Source: Hyphomicrobiales bacterium
GTDB taxonomy: Bacteria > Pseudomonadota > Alphaproteobacteria > Rhizobiales > Aestuariivirgaceae
DNA: 8,680 nucleotides
NCBI GenBank assembly: GCA_027031305.1
Contig: JALVRJ010000397.1
Span: 1-8,680 of the forward strand
Direction: 5' to 3'
In this document: positions 1 to 6,198 of the stretch, piece after piece
How positions within the stretch are numbered: the stretch's first letter is position 1
Layout: each line of letters begins with the position of its first letter
Notes under the pieces: model-generated
The model's database searches: none
Told to the model about the DNA's origin: nothing
The model's input: the letters and a program-made list of their open reading frames with translations, nothing else
Position numbers and translations under genes: made by a program

Positions 1-41
1 ACACAAGGGGCCGGCTGGAGCGTTCCAGCCGGCCCATGTGT
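1..41 (-). terminator. Strong hairpin, likely terminator of the nlpD-like gene
   Basis: A perfect 11-bp inverted repeat (8-18 with 25-35) has a 6-nt loop, and outer ACACA/TGTGT arms (1-5 with 37-41) extend the pairing. It lies 27 bp past the stop codon of the minus-strand lipoprotein gene, where an intrinsic terminator would be expected. No long T-run follows on the minus strand inside the window (it ends CTTGTGT), so it may be an imperfect or bidirectional terminator. The gene on its far side is outside the window. Confidence 0.55.
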
Positions 42-67
42 TCCGGGGGCAAAGTCCTGTCGTAACG

Positions 68-1363
68 TCAGCGCATGGCGGTGACGGTGCCGAGGTATTT
101 CAGCGGGTTCACCGGCGTGGCGCCCTTGCGCAGCTCGAAGTGCAGTTGGGCGGACCTCACCGCGCCCGTCTTGCCAACGGTGGCGATGACCTGGCCCTTG
201 CGCACCTTGTCGCCGCGCTTCACCATCAGCTCCCTGGCGTGGGCGTAGGCCGTCACCCAGCCGCCCTTGTGGCGGATGAGGACGAGGTTGCCGTAGTCCT
301 TCAGCTCGTTGCCGGCGTAGGCCACCGTGCCGTCGGCGGCGGCGCGGATGGGCGCGCCCTCCGGCGCGGCGATGTTGATGCCCTCGTTCTTGCCATTCTT
401 CGTCTGGCCGAAACCGGCGATGACGCGGCCGTTCACCGGCCAGGCGAAGCGCGCGGTGGAAAGCTGCGGCCGCGGGCTGGCAAGGCGCGGCTGCCGCGCG
501 GGCGCATCGGTGATGCGCTCTTCGTCCTTGCGCACCCGGGTGGGCGCCGATGGGGTCTTGCGCACGCTGGCGCGGCCCCCGGCGGCCGGCGCGGAGGGCG
601 CGCGCGAGGCCATGCTCCAGCCTTCCGAGGCCGGGATGCGCACCACCTGACCCACCTTCAGCCCCTGCGACAGGCTCAGCCCGTTGTAGGCGGCGATCTT
701 CCTCGGGTGCACGCCGTATTTGCGGCCCAGGGCATACCACGTTTCGCCCGGGCGCACGCGATGCCGGCGCGCGCTGGCGGTGTTCGTGGCCGGCCGCGCC
801 GGGGCGGAAGCGGGCTGCGCGGTGGCGCGGCTGGTGGCGGGCGCGGGAGCATGAGCGGCGCGATGCACCGTCGGCGCCGGCGAGACGGGGTTCGCCACGC
901 CCGGGATGATGATGCGCTGACCCACCTTGATGGCGGGCGAGGACAGGCCGTTGGCGGCCATCAGCTCGGCCACCGTCTTGCCATTGGCGCGGGCGATGGA
1001 AAACAGAGTCTGGCCCGGCTGCACGACGACGGCGCCGGAAGTGGCCGCGCCGCGCACGGGCGTGGTGGCGGGCGCGGCGGTGCGCGGCGGCTGCCAGGCG
1101 CTGGCGCTGCGGCGCACCGGCGCGGCATAGCCGCCATTGTCGCGCGCCCAGGAAGGCGTGGGCGTGCTCCACGGGCTGGAGGCATTGGTGGCCGGCGCCA
1201 GTGGCTTCGTCTCCACCTTGTCCGGCGCGACGGAAGCCGTGTTGTCGACGGGAGGATAATCGCTCAGGCGCTCGATGTCGGAGGAACAGGCCGCCAGCAG
1301 CGCCGCCGCGCCGATGGCCAGCGCCATGCGAGCCGATTGCGAAAGGAGAGGCTTGTTGGACAT
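68..1363 (-). CDS. nlpD: NlpD-type LysM/degenerate LytM (M23) lipoprotein, murein hydrolase activator
   Basis: This 431-aa lipoprotein probably activates cell-wall amidases during division and daughter-cell separation. Residues 1-26 form a lipoprotein signal ending in a lipobox (LLAAC, Cys26), so an envelope anchor is expected. Two LysM peptidoglycan-binding domains follow at about 111-154 and 200-244, each ending in the typical KVGQ-x-IPx pattern, separated by Ala/Pro/Arg-rich linkers. The C-terminal LytM/M23 domain spans about 307-425 (start FAWPVNGRVIAGFG). Its active site is degenerate: the HxGxD zinc motif reads NEGIN (326-330) and the first His of HLHFE is Gln406, while His375 and His408 remain. 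Loss of zinc ligands is typical of NlpD/EnvC-type activators that are not themselves hydrolases. The ATG at 1363 places the signal peptide at the N-terminus, but the ribosome site is weak. An alphaproteobacterial DipM-like role is an alternative name for a similar function. Confidence 0.85.
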   Translation of the reverse strand: MSNKPLLSQSARMALAIGAAALLAACSSDIERLSDYPPVDNTASVAPDKVETKPLAPATNASSPWSTPTPSWARDNGGYAAPVRRSASAWQPPRTAAPATTPVRGAATSGAVVVQPGQTLFSIARANGKTVAELMAANGLSSPAIKVGQRIIIPGVANPVSPAPTVHRAAHAPAPATSRATAQPASAPARPATNTASARRHRVRPGETWYALGRKYGVHPRKIAAYNGLSLSQGLKVGQVVRIPASEGWSMASRAPSAPAAGGRASVRKTPSAPTRVRKDEERITDAPARQPRLASPRPQLSTARFAWPVNGRVIAGFGQTKNGKNEGINIAAPEGAPIRAAADGTVAYAGNELKDYGNLVLIRHKGGWVTAYAHARELMVKRGDKVRKGQVIATVGKTGAVRSAQLHFELRKGATPVNPLKYLGTVTAMR

Positions 1364-1674
1364 TGTTCTACTCTACCCCGGAACTGATACACACGAACTC
1401 AACCGAGAGCATCATGCTACCGCCAGCGTTAAAAATCCGTTTCAAATTTGATGAATGCGGAAAAAATCGCGTTTGCCATGAGCTTGTGGAAAGGCCACGT
1501 TGATCGCATGGAGCAGGGAGCCTGGTGCCGATCGAGGCATGGAGGGCGCGCCCCTTGCAAGGTGGCATCGATTGATGACGAGAGAGAGTCCGGTTATGAG
1601 GCATGGGGACATGTCGAGAGTTGGCACTCCCGAGGCATGACGATGAGAGCGCGACACCAGGCAGGTTGCCGGCC
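1364..1674. other. Intergenic region between divergent nlpD-like and squalene-synthase-like genes
   Basis: These 311 bp separate two divergent genes and should hold both promoters. The stretch around 1425-1475 is clearly more AT-rich than its surroundings. Short self-complementary words occur (GGGCGCGCCC and CCTTGCAAGG near 1547-1561). On the minus strand a TTGAAA hexamer (1445-1440) could be a -35 box for nlpD, but no matching -10 box lies 16-18 bp away. Short open frames here, for example one from 1448, have no ribosome site and no recognisable product. I see no RNA gene. Confidence 0.5.
1572..1600 (+). promoter_or_regulatory. Candidate sigma70-type promoter for the squalene/phytoene synthase-like gene
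   Basis: TTGATG (1572-1577) and TATGAG (1595-1600) are separated by exactly 17 bp, each matching consensus at four of six positions. Transcription would begin near 1607, giving a leader of about 68 nt before the ATG at 1675. This would exclude the longer in-frame start at 1603. It is sequence match only. Confidence 0.3.
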
Positions 1675-2517
1675 ATGAACAGCTGCGTCACATGCGATCC
1701 CCTGGCTCAGGCCGTCGGCGAGAGCACCGCCCTGCTGAAGGCGGAAAATCTCGATGCCTGGTTGAGCCTTCTGCTGGCCCCCGCCGCCGCGCGCCCGGCC
1801 ATGCTGTCGGCCTGGGCGCTGGTGGCGGAAACCACGCGCCTGCCGTGGCGGATCAGCGAGCCTCTCTTGTGCCGCGTGCGCATGGAGTTCTGGCGCCAGG
1901 CCCTGCTGGGGGAGGGGCGGGGCGACGTGCCGGAAGGCATGGAAGGAACCTCCCTGGCCATGCTGCGCCTGTGGCCGCCGGCCCTGCCACGAGAGGACAT
2001 GGGCGAGGCGCTGGCGCACCTGAGCCTGCTGGCCGATGACGGCCTTGACACGTTGGGCGGGGCCCTCGACTGGGCCGAGGCGGCCTTCACCCCGCTGTTT
2101 GCCACCCTCCTGGCCGCCACCACGCTCAGCCGCGATGGACAAGGCGTCAACCCGCCGGACATGAGCGCGCTGGAAACACCCTTGCGCGCGCTGGCCCGTG
2201 GCTACGGCGCCGGCTTCCTGCTGCGCCGCGCCGCCCATCCGCGCCTGTCAACCGACGCGCCCTTGCTCGCCGGCGACCTGGCGCGGGAGAAGGCCGCGCG
2301 CGCCCTGGCGGCGGCAAGTGCCCGGGCACACGAAGAGGCCCGCGAGCACCGCTGGCCGAAGCCGCTGCTCTCCGCGCTGTGGCCCGCCAGCCTCATGCAG
2401 CTCTGGCTGCGCCGGGCGCAAGGGCGGACGGGGTTCCCCTTCATGCCCGCCCCCGCGCCGTCGCAGCTCGTCCGCCAGCTCACTCTCATCCGCCTCCGCC
2501 TCACCGGGCGCCTGTGA
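1675..2517 (+). CDS. Squalene/phytoene synthase family protein, NDUFAF6-like
   Basis: The 280-aa protein has the all-alpha squalene/phytoene synthase (trans-isoprenyl synthase) fold signature seen in alphaproteobacterial proteins related to mitochondrial NDUFAF6. The best match is the segment at 34-78, with APAAARPAMLSAWALVAETTR followed by SEPLLCRVRMEFWRQAL; relatives show a helix with a similar ISEPMLGEIRLQWWREA pattern. A second conserved stretch is RALARGYGAGFLLR (171-184), near the usual start of the C-terminal half. The two aspartate-rich prenyl-diphosphate-binding motifs of true squalene or phytoene synthases are not in place; the DDGLD at 121-125 lies in a variable loop. I therefore infer an assembly or accessory role, perhaps for respiratory complex I, rather than prenyl condensation. 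The start at 1675 was preferred over the in-frame 1603 because the extra 24 residues look non-coding and a candidate promoter lies between. The ribosome site is weak (AGGCAGG). Confidence 0.7.
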   Translation: MNSCVTCDPLAQAVGESTALLKAENLDAWLSLLLAPAAARPAMLSAWALVAETTRLPWRISEPLLCRVRMEFWRQALLGEGRGDVPEGMEGTSLAMLRLWPPALPREDMGEALAHLSLLADDGLDTLGGALDWAEAAFTPLFATLLAATTLSRDGQGVNPPDMSALETPLRALARGYGAGFLLRRAAHPRLSTDAPLLAGDLAREKAARALAAASARAHEEAREHRWPKPLLSALWPASLMQLWLRRAQGRTGFPFMPAPAPSQLVRQLTLIRLRLTGRL

Positions 2518-2520
2518 TGC

Positions 2521-2578
2521 CAATTTGCGCATGGGCCGACCGGTGCGTCTCCGGAGCTGCCGCCCAACTCCCAAATTG
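2521..2578. repeat. Inverted repeat CAATTTG/CAAATTG between convergent genes
   Basis: A perfect 7-bp inverted repeat (2521-2527 with 2572-2578) begins 3 bp after the stop of the synthase-like gene, and a GGGC/GCCC pair (2533-2536, 2562-2565) nests inside it. It may fold in the transcript and help end transcription between the two convergent genes. No T-run follows on either strand. The rest of 2518-2773 shows no gene. Confidence 0.25.
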
Positions 2579-2773
2579 TGAAGGACAGTGGTTTGCACGG
2601 AGGTGCGAGGTGGCGGGGAGGTTCTTGAGGCATTCCGGGACGTGGGCATCCCATCGCCAGTTCCATGCCGGGGGTGCCTCGGGGCAGGGGGGTGCCGACC
2701 ATCATCGAAACGCCATTTATTGTGCCACGCCATGGAATGCGCGGCGCACAGCCACCCGTGTCCGTGGCCTTGT

Positions 2774-4201
2774 TCACCTGGCGGAAGATGCCTTGCCGGC
2801 GAAGACGACGCGCACGCCAAGCCCGCCCATCTCCGAGGGAAATAGACGCAAGGTGTAGCCATAGGACTGGAGAATATCGCCGACGATGGCCAACCCCAGC
2901 CCGCTGCCTCGCACCTGTTCGTCCAGCCGCGTCCCACGCTTCAGAATGGTGCCGTATTTTTCAGGTGGCACGCCCGGTCCGTCGTCTTCCACCACCAGGC
3001 ACGGGCGGCCGCGCTCGTCCGTGCGCCCGCGCACGACGACGAGGCTCCGCGCCCATTTGGCGGCGTTCTCCATCAGGTTCCCCACGAGCTCCATCAGGTC
3101 GCCTTTCTCCATGGGCAGGACGAGATCGTCCTCCACATCGACCCGCCATTCCAGCGTGTCGTTCAGGGGTTTCAAGGCGCGGACGATGCCGTTTATCACC
3201 ACCGCCGCCGGGGTCCTGTGCCTTGCCGCGCGCCCGCCATGGATCTTGCTGCGTGCCAGCTCGTGCTCGATATGGCGGCTCAACTGGCGGATCTGCTCCT
3301 CGATCTCGGCGGCGTCCTCGTGCAATCCACGCCGCCTCAGGTCGCGGGCCCGCGCCCCCAGCACGGCCAGCGGCGTCTTCATGCCATGGGCCAGGTTGCC
3401 GGCCCGCGCCCGCGCCTCTTCGATGGCCTTTTCCTGTGCCACGAGGAGCTTGTTGAGCTCGTCGATGAGCGGCGCCAGCTCGGCCGTGTCGGCGGCGGAG
3501 AGCTGCTTGCGCTCTCCGTGGCGGATGCGCTCCAGTTGTCGGCGCAAACGGTCCAGTGGCTTCAGGCCCCACAATACCTGCGCGGCGATGGAGACGAACA
3601 GGATGACGGCGAGAGCGGCGAGGCCGAAATAGAGCTGTCGATTGAAGCCTCTTTCGGCGGCCGTGATCTCTGCGTGATCGACGGCCACCACGAAGATGTA
3701 GCGCCGCGATGGCGCATCAACCGTATCCGTTCCTTCGCCACTGGTCGCCTTGGCCACGGGGCTTTCCAGCCATGCGCCCCGCACCAGGGCATACAGGTCT
3801 TCTTCGCGCGGACCTTTCAGCACGTATTCGTGCACACCCCCGCGCCTGGGCATGTCCTTGCTGATGGCCAGCGCGGAATCCCACAGTGAACGGGAGCGCA
3901 ACAATGGCCTGACGCCATCATTCACCTGCCAGTAAAGTCCGCTCAGCGGCACGTTGAAGCGTGGGTCGCTCAAATGATCGGTCAGTTGCAGCTTGCCACC
4001 GGGCAGAACGCGCACCCGCGCGATCAACTGGTTGAGGTGATTTTCCAGCTCATGGCGCACCCGCGCTTCCACGCTTTGCTCAAAGGTATGCGAGAGCTGC
4101 CACGCCAGCAGCACCAGCGCCGGCGCCACCACCAGCAGCGACAACAGCAACAGGCGCCAGCGCAGAGAGCGCGGCATTGGCAAGTTGGTGTTCAGGCGCA
4201 T
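2774..4201 (-). CDS. PhoQ-like sensor histidine kinase
   Basis: This 475-aa inner-membrane sensor kinase is the signal-detecting partner of the regulator encoded just upstream. Residues 15-35 form transmembrane helix 1, about 36-189 a periplasmic sensor domain, and 190-212 helix 2, followed by a HAMP linker (about 213-265). The H-box NLAHGMKTPLAVL carries the phosphorylated His272. The ATPase domain has the N-box NLMENA (Asn379), G1 box EDDGPGVP (405-412) and G2 box GSGLGLAI (432-439). The lid segment KRGTRLDEQ (421-429), used in place of a classic F-box, and the TPLAVL after the histidine resemble enterobacterial PhoQ. The start ATG at 4201 lies inside the last codons of the regulator gene (10-nt overlap), which implies translational coupling. 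No terminator is evident downstream. The signal is unknown; divalent cations are a guess based on PhoQ resemblance. Confidence 0.9.
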   Translation of the reverse strand: MRLNTNLPMPRSLRWRLLLLSLLVVAPALVLLAWQLSHTFEQSVEARVRHELENHLNQLIARVRVLPGGKLQLTDHLSDPRFNVPLSGLYWQVNDGVRPLLRSRSLWDSALAISKDMPRRGGVHEYVLKGPREEDLYALVRGAWLESPVAKATSGEGTDTVDAPSRRYIFVVAVDHAEITAAERGFNRQLYFGLAALAVILFVSIAAQVLWGLKPLDRLRRQLERIRHGERKQLSAADTAELAPLIDELNKLLVAQEKAIEEARARAGNLAHGMKTPLAVLGARARDLRRRGLHEDAAEIEEQIRQLSRHIEHELARSKIHGGRAARHRTPAAVVINGIVRALKPLNDTLEWRVDVEDDLVLPMEKGDLMELVGNLMENAAKWARSLVVVRGRTDERGRPCLVVEDDGPGVPPEKYGTILKRGTRLDEQVRGSGLGLAIVGDILQSYGYTLRLFPSEMGGLGVRVVFAGKASSAR

Positions 4202-4872
4202 GAATTCTCGCCTTCCGGGTTCACCAGCATGTAGCCATGGCCGCGCCGGGTCTGGATGAAACCGGGCCCGATCTTGCGCCGCAGCCGGCCCACCAGCACG
4301 TCAAGCGTGTTGGGGTTGCGGTCGGTGTCTCCCTCGTAGATGTGTTCCATCAGCTCCATGCGCGGCACCGCGCGCTCCTGGTGATGCGCGAGGTAACCGA
4401 GCAGGCGGTACTCCAGCGGCGTCAGGTCCAGCGCCTTGCCGTGCAGGATGGCGCGCGCCGCGCGGGTGTCCAGCTCCAGCGGGCCGATGCGGATGATGGG
4501 GCTGGCCAGCCCGCGCGAACGGCGGATGATGGCCCGCAATCGGGCCAGCACCTCTTCCATCTCGAAGGGCTTGACGACATAATCATCCCCACCGGCGTCG
4601 ATGCCGGCCACGCGCTCCTGCCAGCTGCCGCGCGCGGTCAGCACCAGCACCGGGAAGGTGCGTCCCTCTGCCCGCCAGTTGCGCAACACGGTCAGCCCGT
4701 CCACCTTTGGCAGGCCCAGATCGAGGATGACGGCGTCATAATCCTCGGTGAAGCCCTTGAAGTCGGCCTCCTCGCCATCGAAGGCATAGTCCACCACATA
4801 GCCCGCCTGTTCCAGGTGCTCGCCGATATCGCGGGCGATGGCCTCGTTATCCTCCACGATGAGCACGCGCAT
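4192..4872 (-). CDS. OmpR/PhoB-family response regulator (PhoP-like)
   Basis: The 226-aa DNA-binding regulator is the cognate partner of the downstream kinase. The receiver domain (1-115) has the acidic pocket Glu7/Asp8, phospho-acceptor Asp51 in VILDLGLPKVDG, Thr79 and Lys101 in VVKPF. The winged-helix DNA-binding domain spans about 126-217, with the family pattern LTPLEYRLLGYLAHH at 150-164 and recognition-helix region NPNTLDVLVGRLRRKI. The ATG at 4872 was chosen because the protein then begins MRVLIVEDN, as the family does, and GGGAGA (4885-4880) sits 7 nt upstream; the longer frame to 4968 runs into the preceding gene. It follows the PepSY gene by 25 nt and overlaps the kinase gene, so one operon is likely. 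Phosphorylated dimers probably bind the 11-bp-spaced direct repeat upstream of the operon. Confidence 0.92.
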   Translation of the reverse strand: MRVLIVEDNEAIARDIGEHLEQAGYVVDYAFDGEEADFKGFTEDYDAVILDLGLPKVDGLTVLRNWRAEGRTFPVLVLTARGSWQERVAGIDAGGDDYVVKPFEMEEVLARLRAIIRRSRGLASPIIRIGPLELDTRAARAILHGKALDLTPLEYRLLGYLAHHQERAVPRMELMEHIYEGDTDRNPNTLDVLVGRLRRKIGPGFIQTRRGHGYMLVNPEGENSCA

Positions 4873-4897
4873 GGAAATTTCTCCCGAGTCAGCAAAC

Positions 4898-5485
4898 CTA
4901 GTGTCTGCCGGCCCTGAAATTCCGCTTCCGGCGCGAAATGGGAACACGCACTTTCCGCACCCGGTCATGCCTGTCCAGGATGCGGATTTCGTACCACGAG
5001 CGTCCCTTCTTGCGCTCCAGCCTCACGTCCAGCACGCGGCCGCCAAAGCGGCGCCGGATGCGCTCCAGGATACCGCGCAAGGCGCGGATATCGCCGCGCC
5101 TGCGGGCACGCCAGGCATATTCATGATCTTCCGCGCCCGCGCGCCTGTGGCGCCGTGAACGAATCCAGTTGCTTCCCCCGCGGTATCCGCGCCCCCCGCC
5201 ATCATTGGCGCCACCACTGGCTCCACCGTTCGTGGCCGAGCCACCCCCGCCACCGGCACCGCCACTGCCACCTCCGCCATCATCGCTGTCACCATCGCTA
5301 TCACTGTCACTATCACTGTCACTGTCACCGTCACCACCGTCGCCACCGTCGCCACCGTCGCCACCGCCATCATCGGCAAGGGCGGGCTGGACATGCGTCA
5401 GGGATGAAAAGGCCACGGCCAGGCCAAGCAATGCCAGGAGCAGCATCGCCAGCCGTAACCATCTGCGTGCCCCGTCGGGATACAT
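4898..5485 (-). CDS. Secreted PepSY-domain protein with Gly/Asp and Asp-Ser repeats
   Basis: First gene of the two-component operon. The 195-aa product has a signal peptide (positive MYPDGARRWLR, hydrophobic core 12-27, cleavage after PALA at 37). The mature part begins with Gly-Gly-Asp repeats (38-53), then Asp(Ser-Asp)5 at 54-64, then a Gly-rich linker to about 105. A basic C-terminal domain (about 120-188) matches a PepSY domain in pattern: ARRRGDIRALRGILERIRRR, then a GGRVLDVRLER strand, then WYEIRILD and VRKVRVPI strands. PepSY proteins are often encoded beside OmpR-type regulators and are thought to act in the periplasm as inhibitors or signal modulators; that role here is inferred. The start at 5485 gives the best signal peptide; in-frame starts at 5509, 5524 and 5584 would bury it. 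The ribosome site is weak. The acidic linker contrasts with the strongly basic PepSY domain. Confidence 0.75.
   Translation of the reverse strand: MYPDGARRWLRLAMLLLALLGLAVAFSSLTHVQPALADDGGGDGGDGGDGGDGDSDSDSDSDSDGDSDDGGGGSGGAGGGGGSATNGGASGGANDGGGRGYRGGSNWIRSRRHRRAGAEDHEYAWRARRRGDIRALRGILERIRRRFGGRVLDVRLERKKGRSWYEIRILDRHDRVRKVRVPISRRKRNFRAGRH
5279..5374 (-). repeat. Coding Gly-Asp (9-bp) and Asp-Ser (6-bp) repeats in the PepSY gene
   Basis: A GGTGGCGAC-type 9-bp unit encoding Gly-Gly-Asp repeats first, followed by 6-bp GA(C/T)AG(T/C) units encoding Asp-Ser. Unit lengths are multiples of three, so slippage would change length without breaking the frame. The Ser codons here are all AGT or AGC. 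Confidence 0.8.
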
Positions 5486-5537
5486 GACACCACAATTGCT
5501 GAGGAACATTTCCGATTCCACCATCAATACATTTCCA

Positions 5538-5576
5538 TCTGACAATTTTCTGACACGACCCGTCAGGGTATTGACA
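5538..5576. promoter_or_regulatory. Probable response-regulator operator: TCTGACA direct repeat, 11-bp period
   Basis: TCTGACA occurs at 5538-5544 and again at 5549-5555, identical copies separated by ATTT, giving exactly one helical turn. A further TGACA follows at 5572-5576 and an inverted GTCA at 5562-5565. This direct-repeat geometry is typical of OmpR/PhoB/PhoP-family sites. It sits between the divergent PepSY-regulator-kinase operon (start 5485) and the Ser-Asp protein gene (start 5667), so it could control both. On the plus strand a consensus-perfect TTGACA (5571-5576) lacks a good -10 box, while TATTGA (5569-5574), 13 bp past the repeat, could serve as the -10 box of an activated promoter. 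On the minus strand TGTATT (5531-5526) is a possible -10 box, consistent with the 5485 start. Confidence 0.5.
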
Positions 5577-5666
5577 TGCCTCATTTAGCAAGATCGGCAC
5601 GTCGCAACGAAAGCAGGCGAAGCCTGTATCCAAAGTAACGAAATACAAAGAAGGAGAACCAGAACC

Positions 5667-5999
5667 ATGTTGCGCAAACTGCTGATCCTCTCTCTGGCGG
5701 CTTTCTACGCCATCGCTGGCGGCATCTATGCGATCATGCCCGTCAGCCAGGCACTTGCTGGTCACAAGACCGTGAATTTCCATTCCAGCCACGACACGGA
5801 TCATGATTCCGACCATGACACGGATCAGGATTCGGACAACGGGTCGTCGGGCGGCAATGGCAACAACGACAATGATTCGGATTCCGATTCTGATTCCGAC
5901 AGCGACGGAAATTCCGGCGGCAATGACGGTGATTCCGGTGGCAACGACTCCGATTCGGACTCGGATTCCGATTCCGACAGCGACTCCGACGGCCGCTAA
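5667..5999 (+). CDS. Small secreted Ser-Asp-repeat acidic protein
   Basis: This 110-aa protein has an N-terminal signal peptide (MLRKLL, hydrophobic to about 27, cleavage after QALA at 31). The mature chain of about 79 residues is almost entirely Asp, Ser, Gly, Asn and His. It starts with a His/Asp-rich stretch (41-57, pattern HDTDHDSDHDTD), then Gly/Asn spacers alternating with Asp(Ser-Asp)5 at 70-80 and Asp(Ser-Asp)7 at 94-108. I count about 25 Asp, no Glu and only one Lys and one Arg in the mature part, so it is very acidic and probably disordered. Export to the periplasm or beyond is likely; no anchor, LPXTG signal or catalytic domain is visible. A strong ribosome site AAGGAG (5651-5656) supports the start. 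I do not recognise a family. Divalent-metal or cationic-peptide binding is inferred from composition and from divergence from a PhoPQ-like operon. Confidence 0.75.
   Translation: MLRKLLILSLAAFYAIAGGIYAIMPVSQALAGHKTVNFHSSHDTDHDSDHDTDQDSDNGSSGGNGNNDNDSDSDSDSDSDGNSGGNDGDSGGNDSDSDSDSDSDSDSDGR
5874..5990 (+). repeat. Two Ser-Asp coding hexamer tracts
   Basis: Tracts at 5874-5906 and 5946-5990 encode Asp(Ser-Asp)5 and Asp(Ser-Asp)7, joined by a Gly/Asn-rich spacer. Ser is written mostly as TCC, TCG or TCT with one AGC near the end of each tract, and Asp as both GAT and GAC. Because synonymous codons are mixed, the DNA is not a pure microsatellite. The peptide pattern appears to have been kept by selection. 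Confidence 0.8.
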
Positions 6000-6010
6000 A
6001 CGGCATTTCG

Positions 6011-6042
6011 GCCGGAAGCCGCATCGTGCCCTGGCTTCCGGC
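6011..6042 (+). terminator. Hairpin after the Ser-Asp protein gene
   Basis: A perfect 10-bp inverted repeat, GCCGGAAGCC (6011-6020) with GGCTTCCGGC (6033-6042), has a 12-nt loop and starts 11 bp after the stop codon. It is placed as a terminator would be but lacks a downstream T-run, so it may be a weak terminator or a 3'-end stabiliser. Confidence 0.45.
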
Positions 6043-6198
6043 TGAGGGAGGGCCGCGCGTTGCCTTACTCGGAAGCAAGCCTCCTAGCCCCCCAGGTGGC
6101 GTGCGGCCTTCCTGATCCTTTGCATCCTCCTTCACCATGCGAATGGTGCTTGAACATGCCTTGCCCCCGCCGCCCCAAGCGCCTATCTGTGCGGCACC

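Noticed and set aside
38..1387. Long plus-strand open frame (449 codons) opposite the nlpD-like gene
   Set aside because: Its Ala/Arg/Gly/His-rich product matches no family and it lies antisense to a gene with clear LysM and LytM domains; it is a high-GC shadow frame.
1448..1678. Short plus-strand frame (76 codons) in the nlpD upstream gap
   Set aside because: There is no ribosome site, no recognisable domain, and its composition is unlike the neighbouring proteins.
2751..2768. GCCAC/GTGGC hairpin just after the kinase stop as a terminator
   Set aside because: The stem is only 5 bp with an 8-nt loop and there is no T-run on the minus strand.
2588..2845. Plus-strand Cys/Gly-rich frame between the synthase-like gene and the kinase gene
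   Set aside because: It overlaps the 3' end of the kinase gene and has no family signature or ribosome site.
4873..4968. Longer response-regulator start at 4968
   Set aside because: It would add 32 residues from inside the PepSY gene; the start at 4872 has a ribosome site and the family N-terminus.
5155..5588. Plus-strand frames encoding His/Arg-rich and Pro/Ser-Leu repeat proteins
   Set aside because: They are the antisense readings of the Asp-Ser and Gly-Asp coding repeats of the PepSY gene, with no ribosome site or signal peptide.
6133..6148. CACCAT-GCGA-ATGGTG hairpin in the trmFO leader as a riboswitch or attenuator
   Set aside because: It is only 6 bp, with no alternative pairing or conserved aptamer visible; it may be chance.
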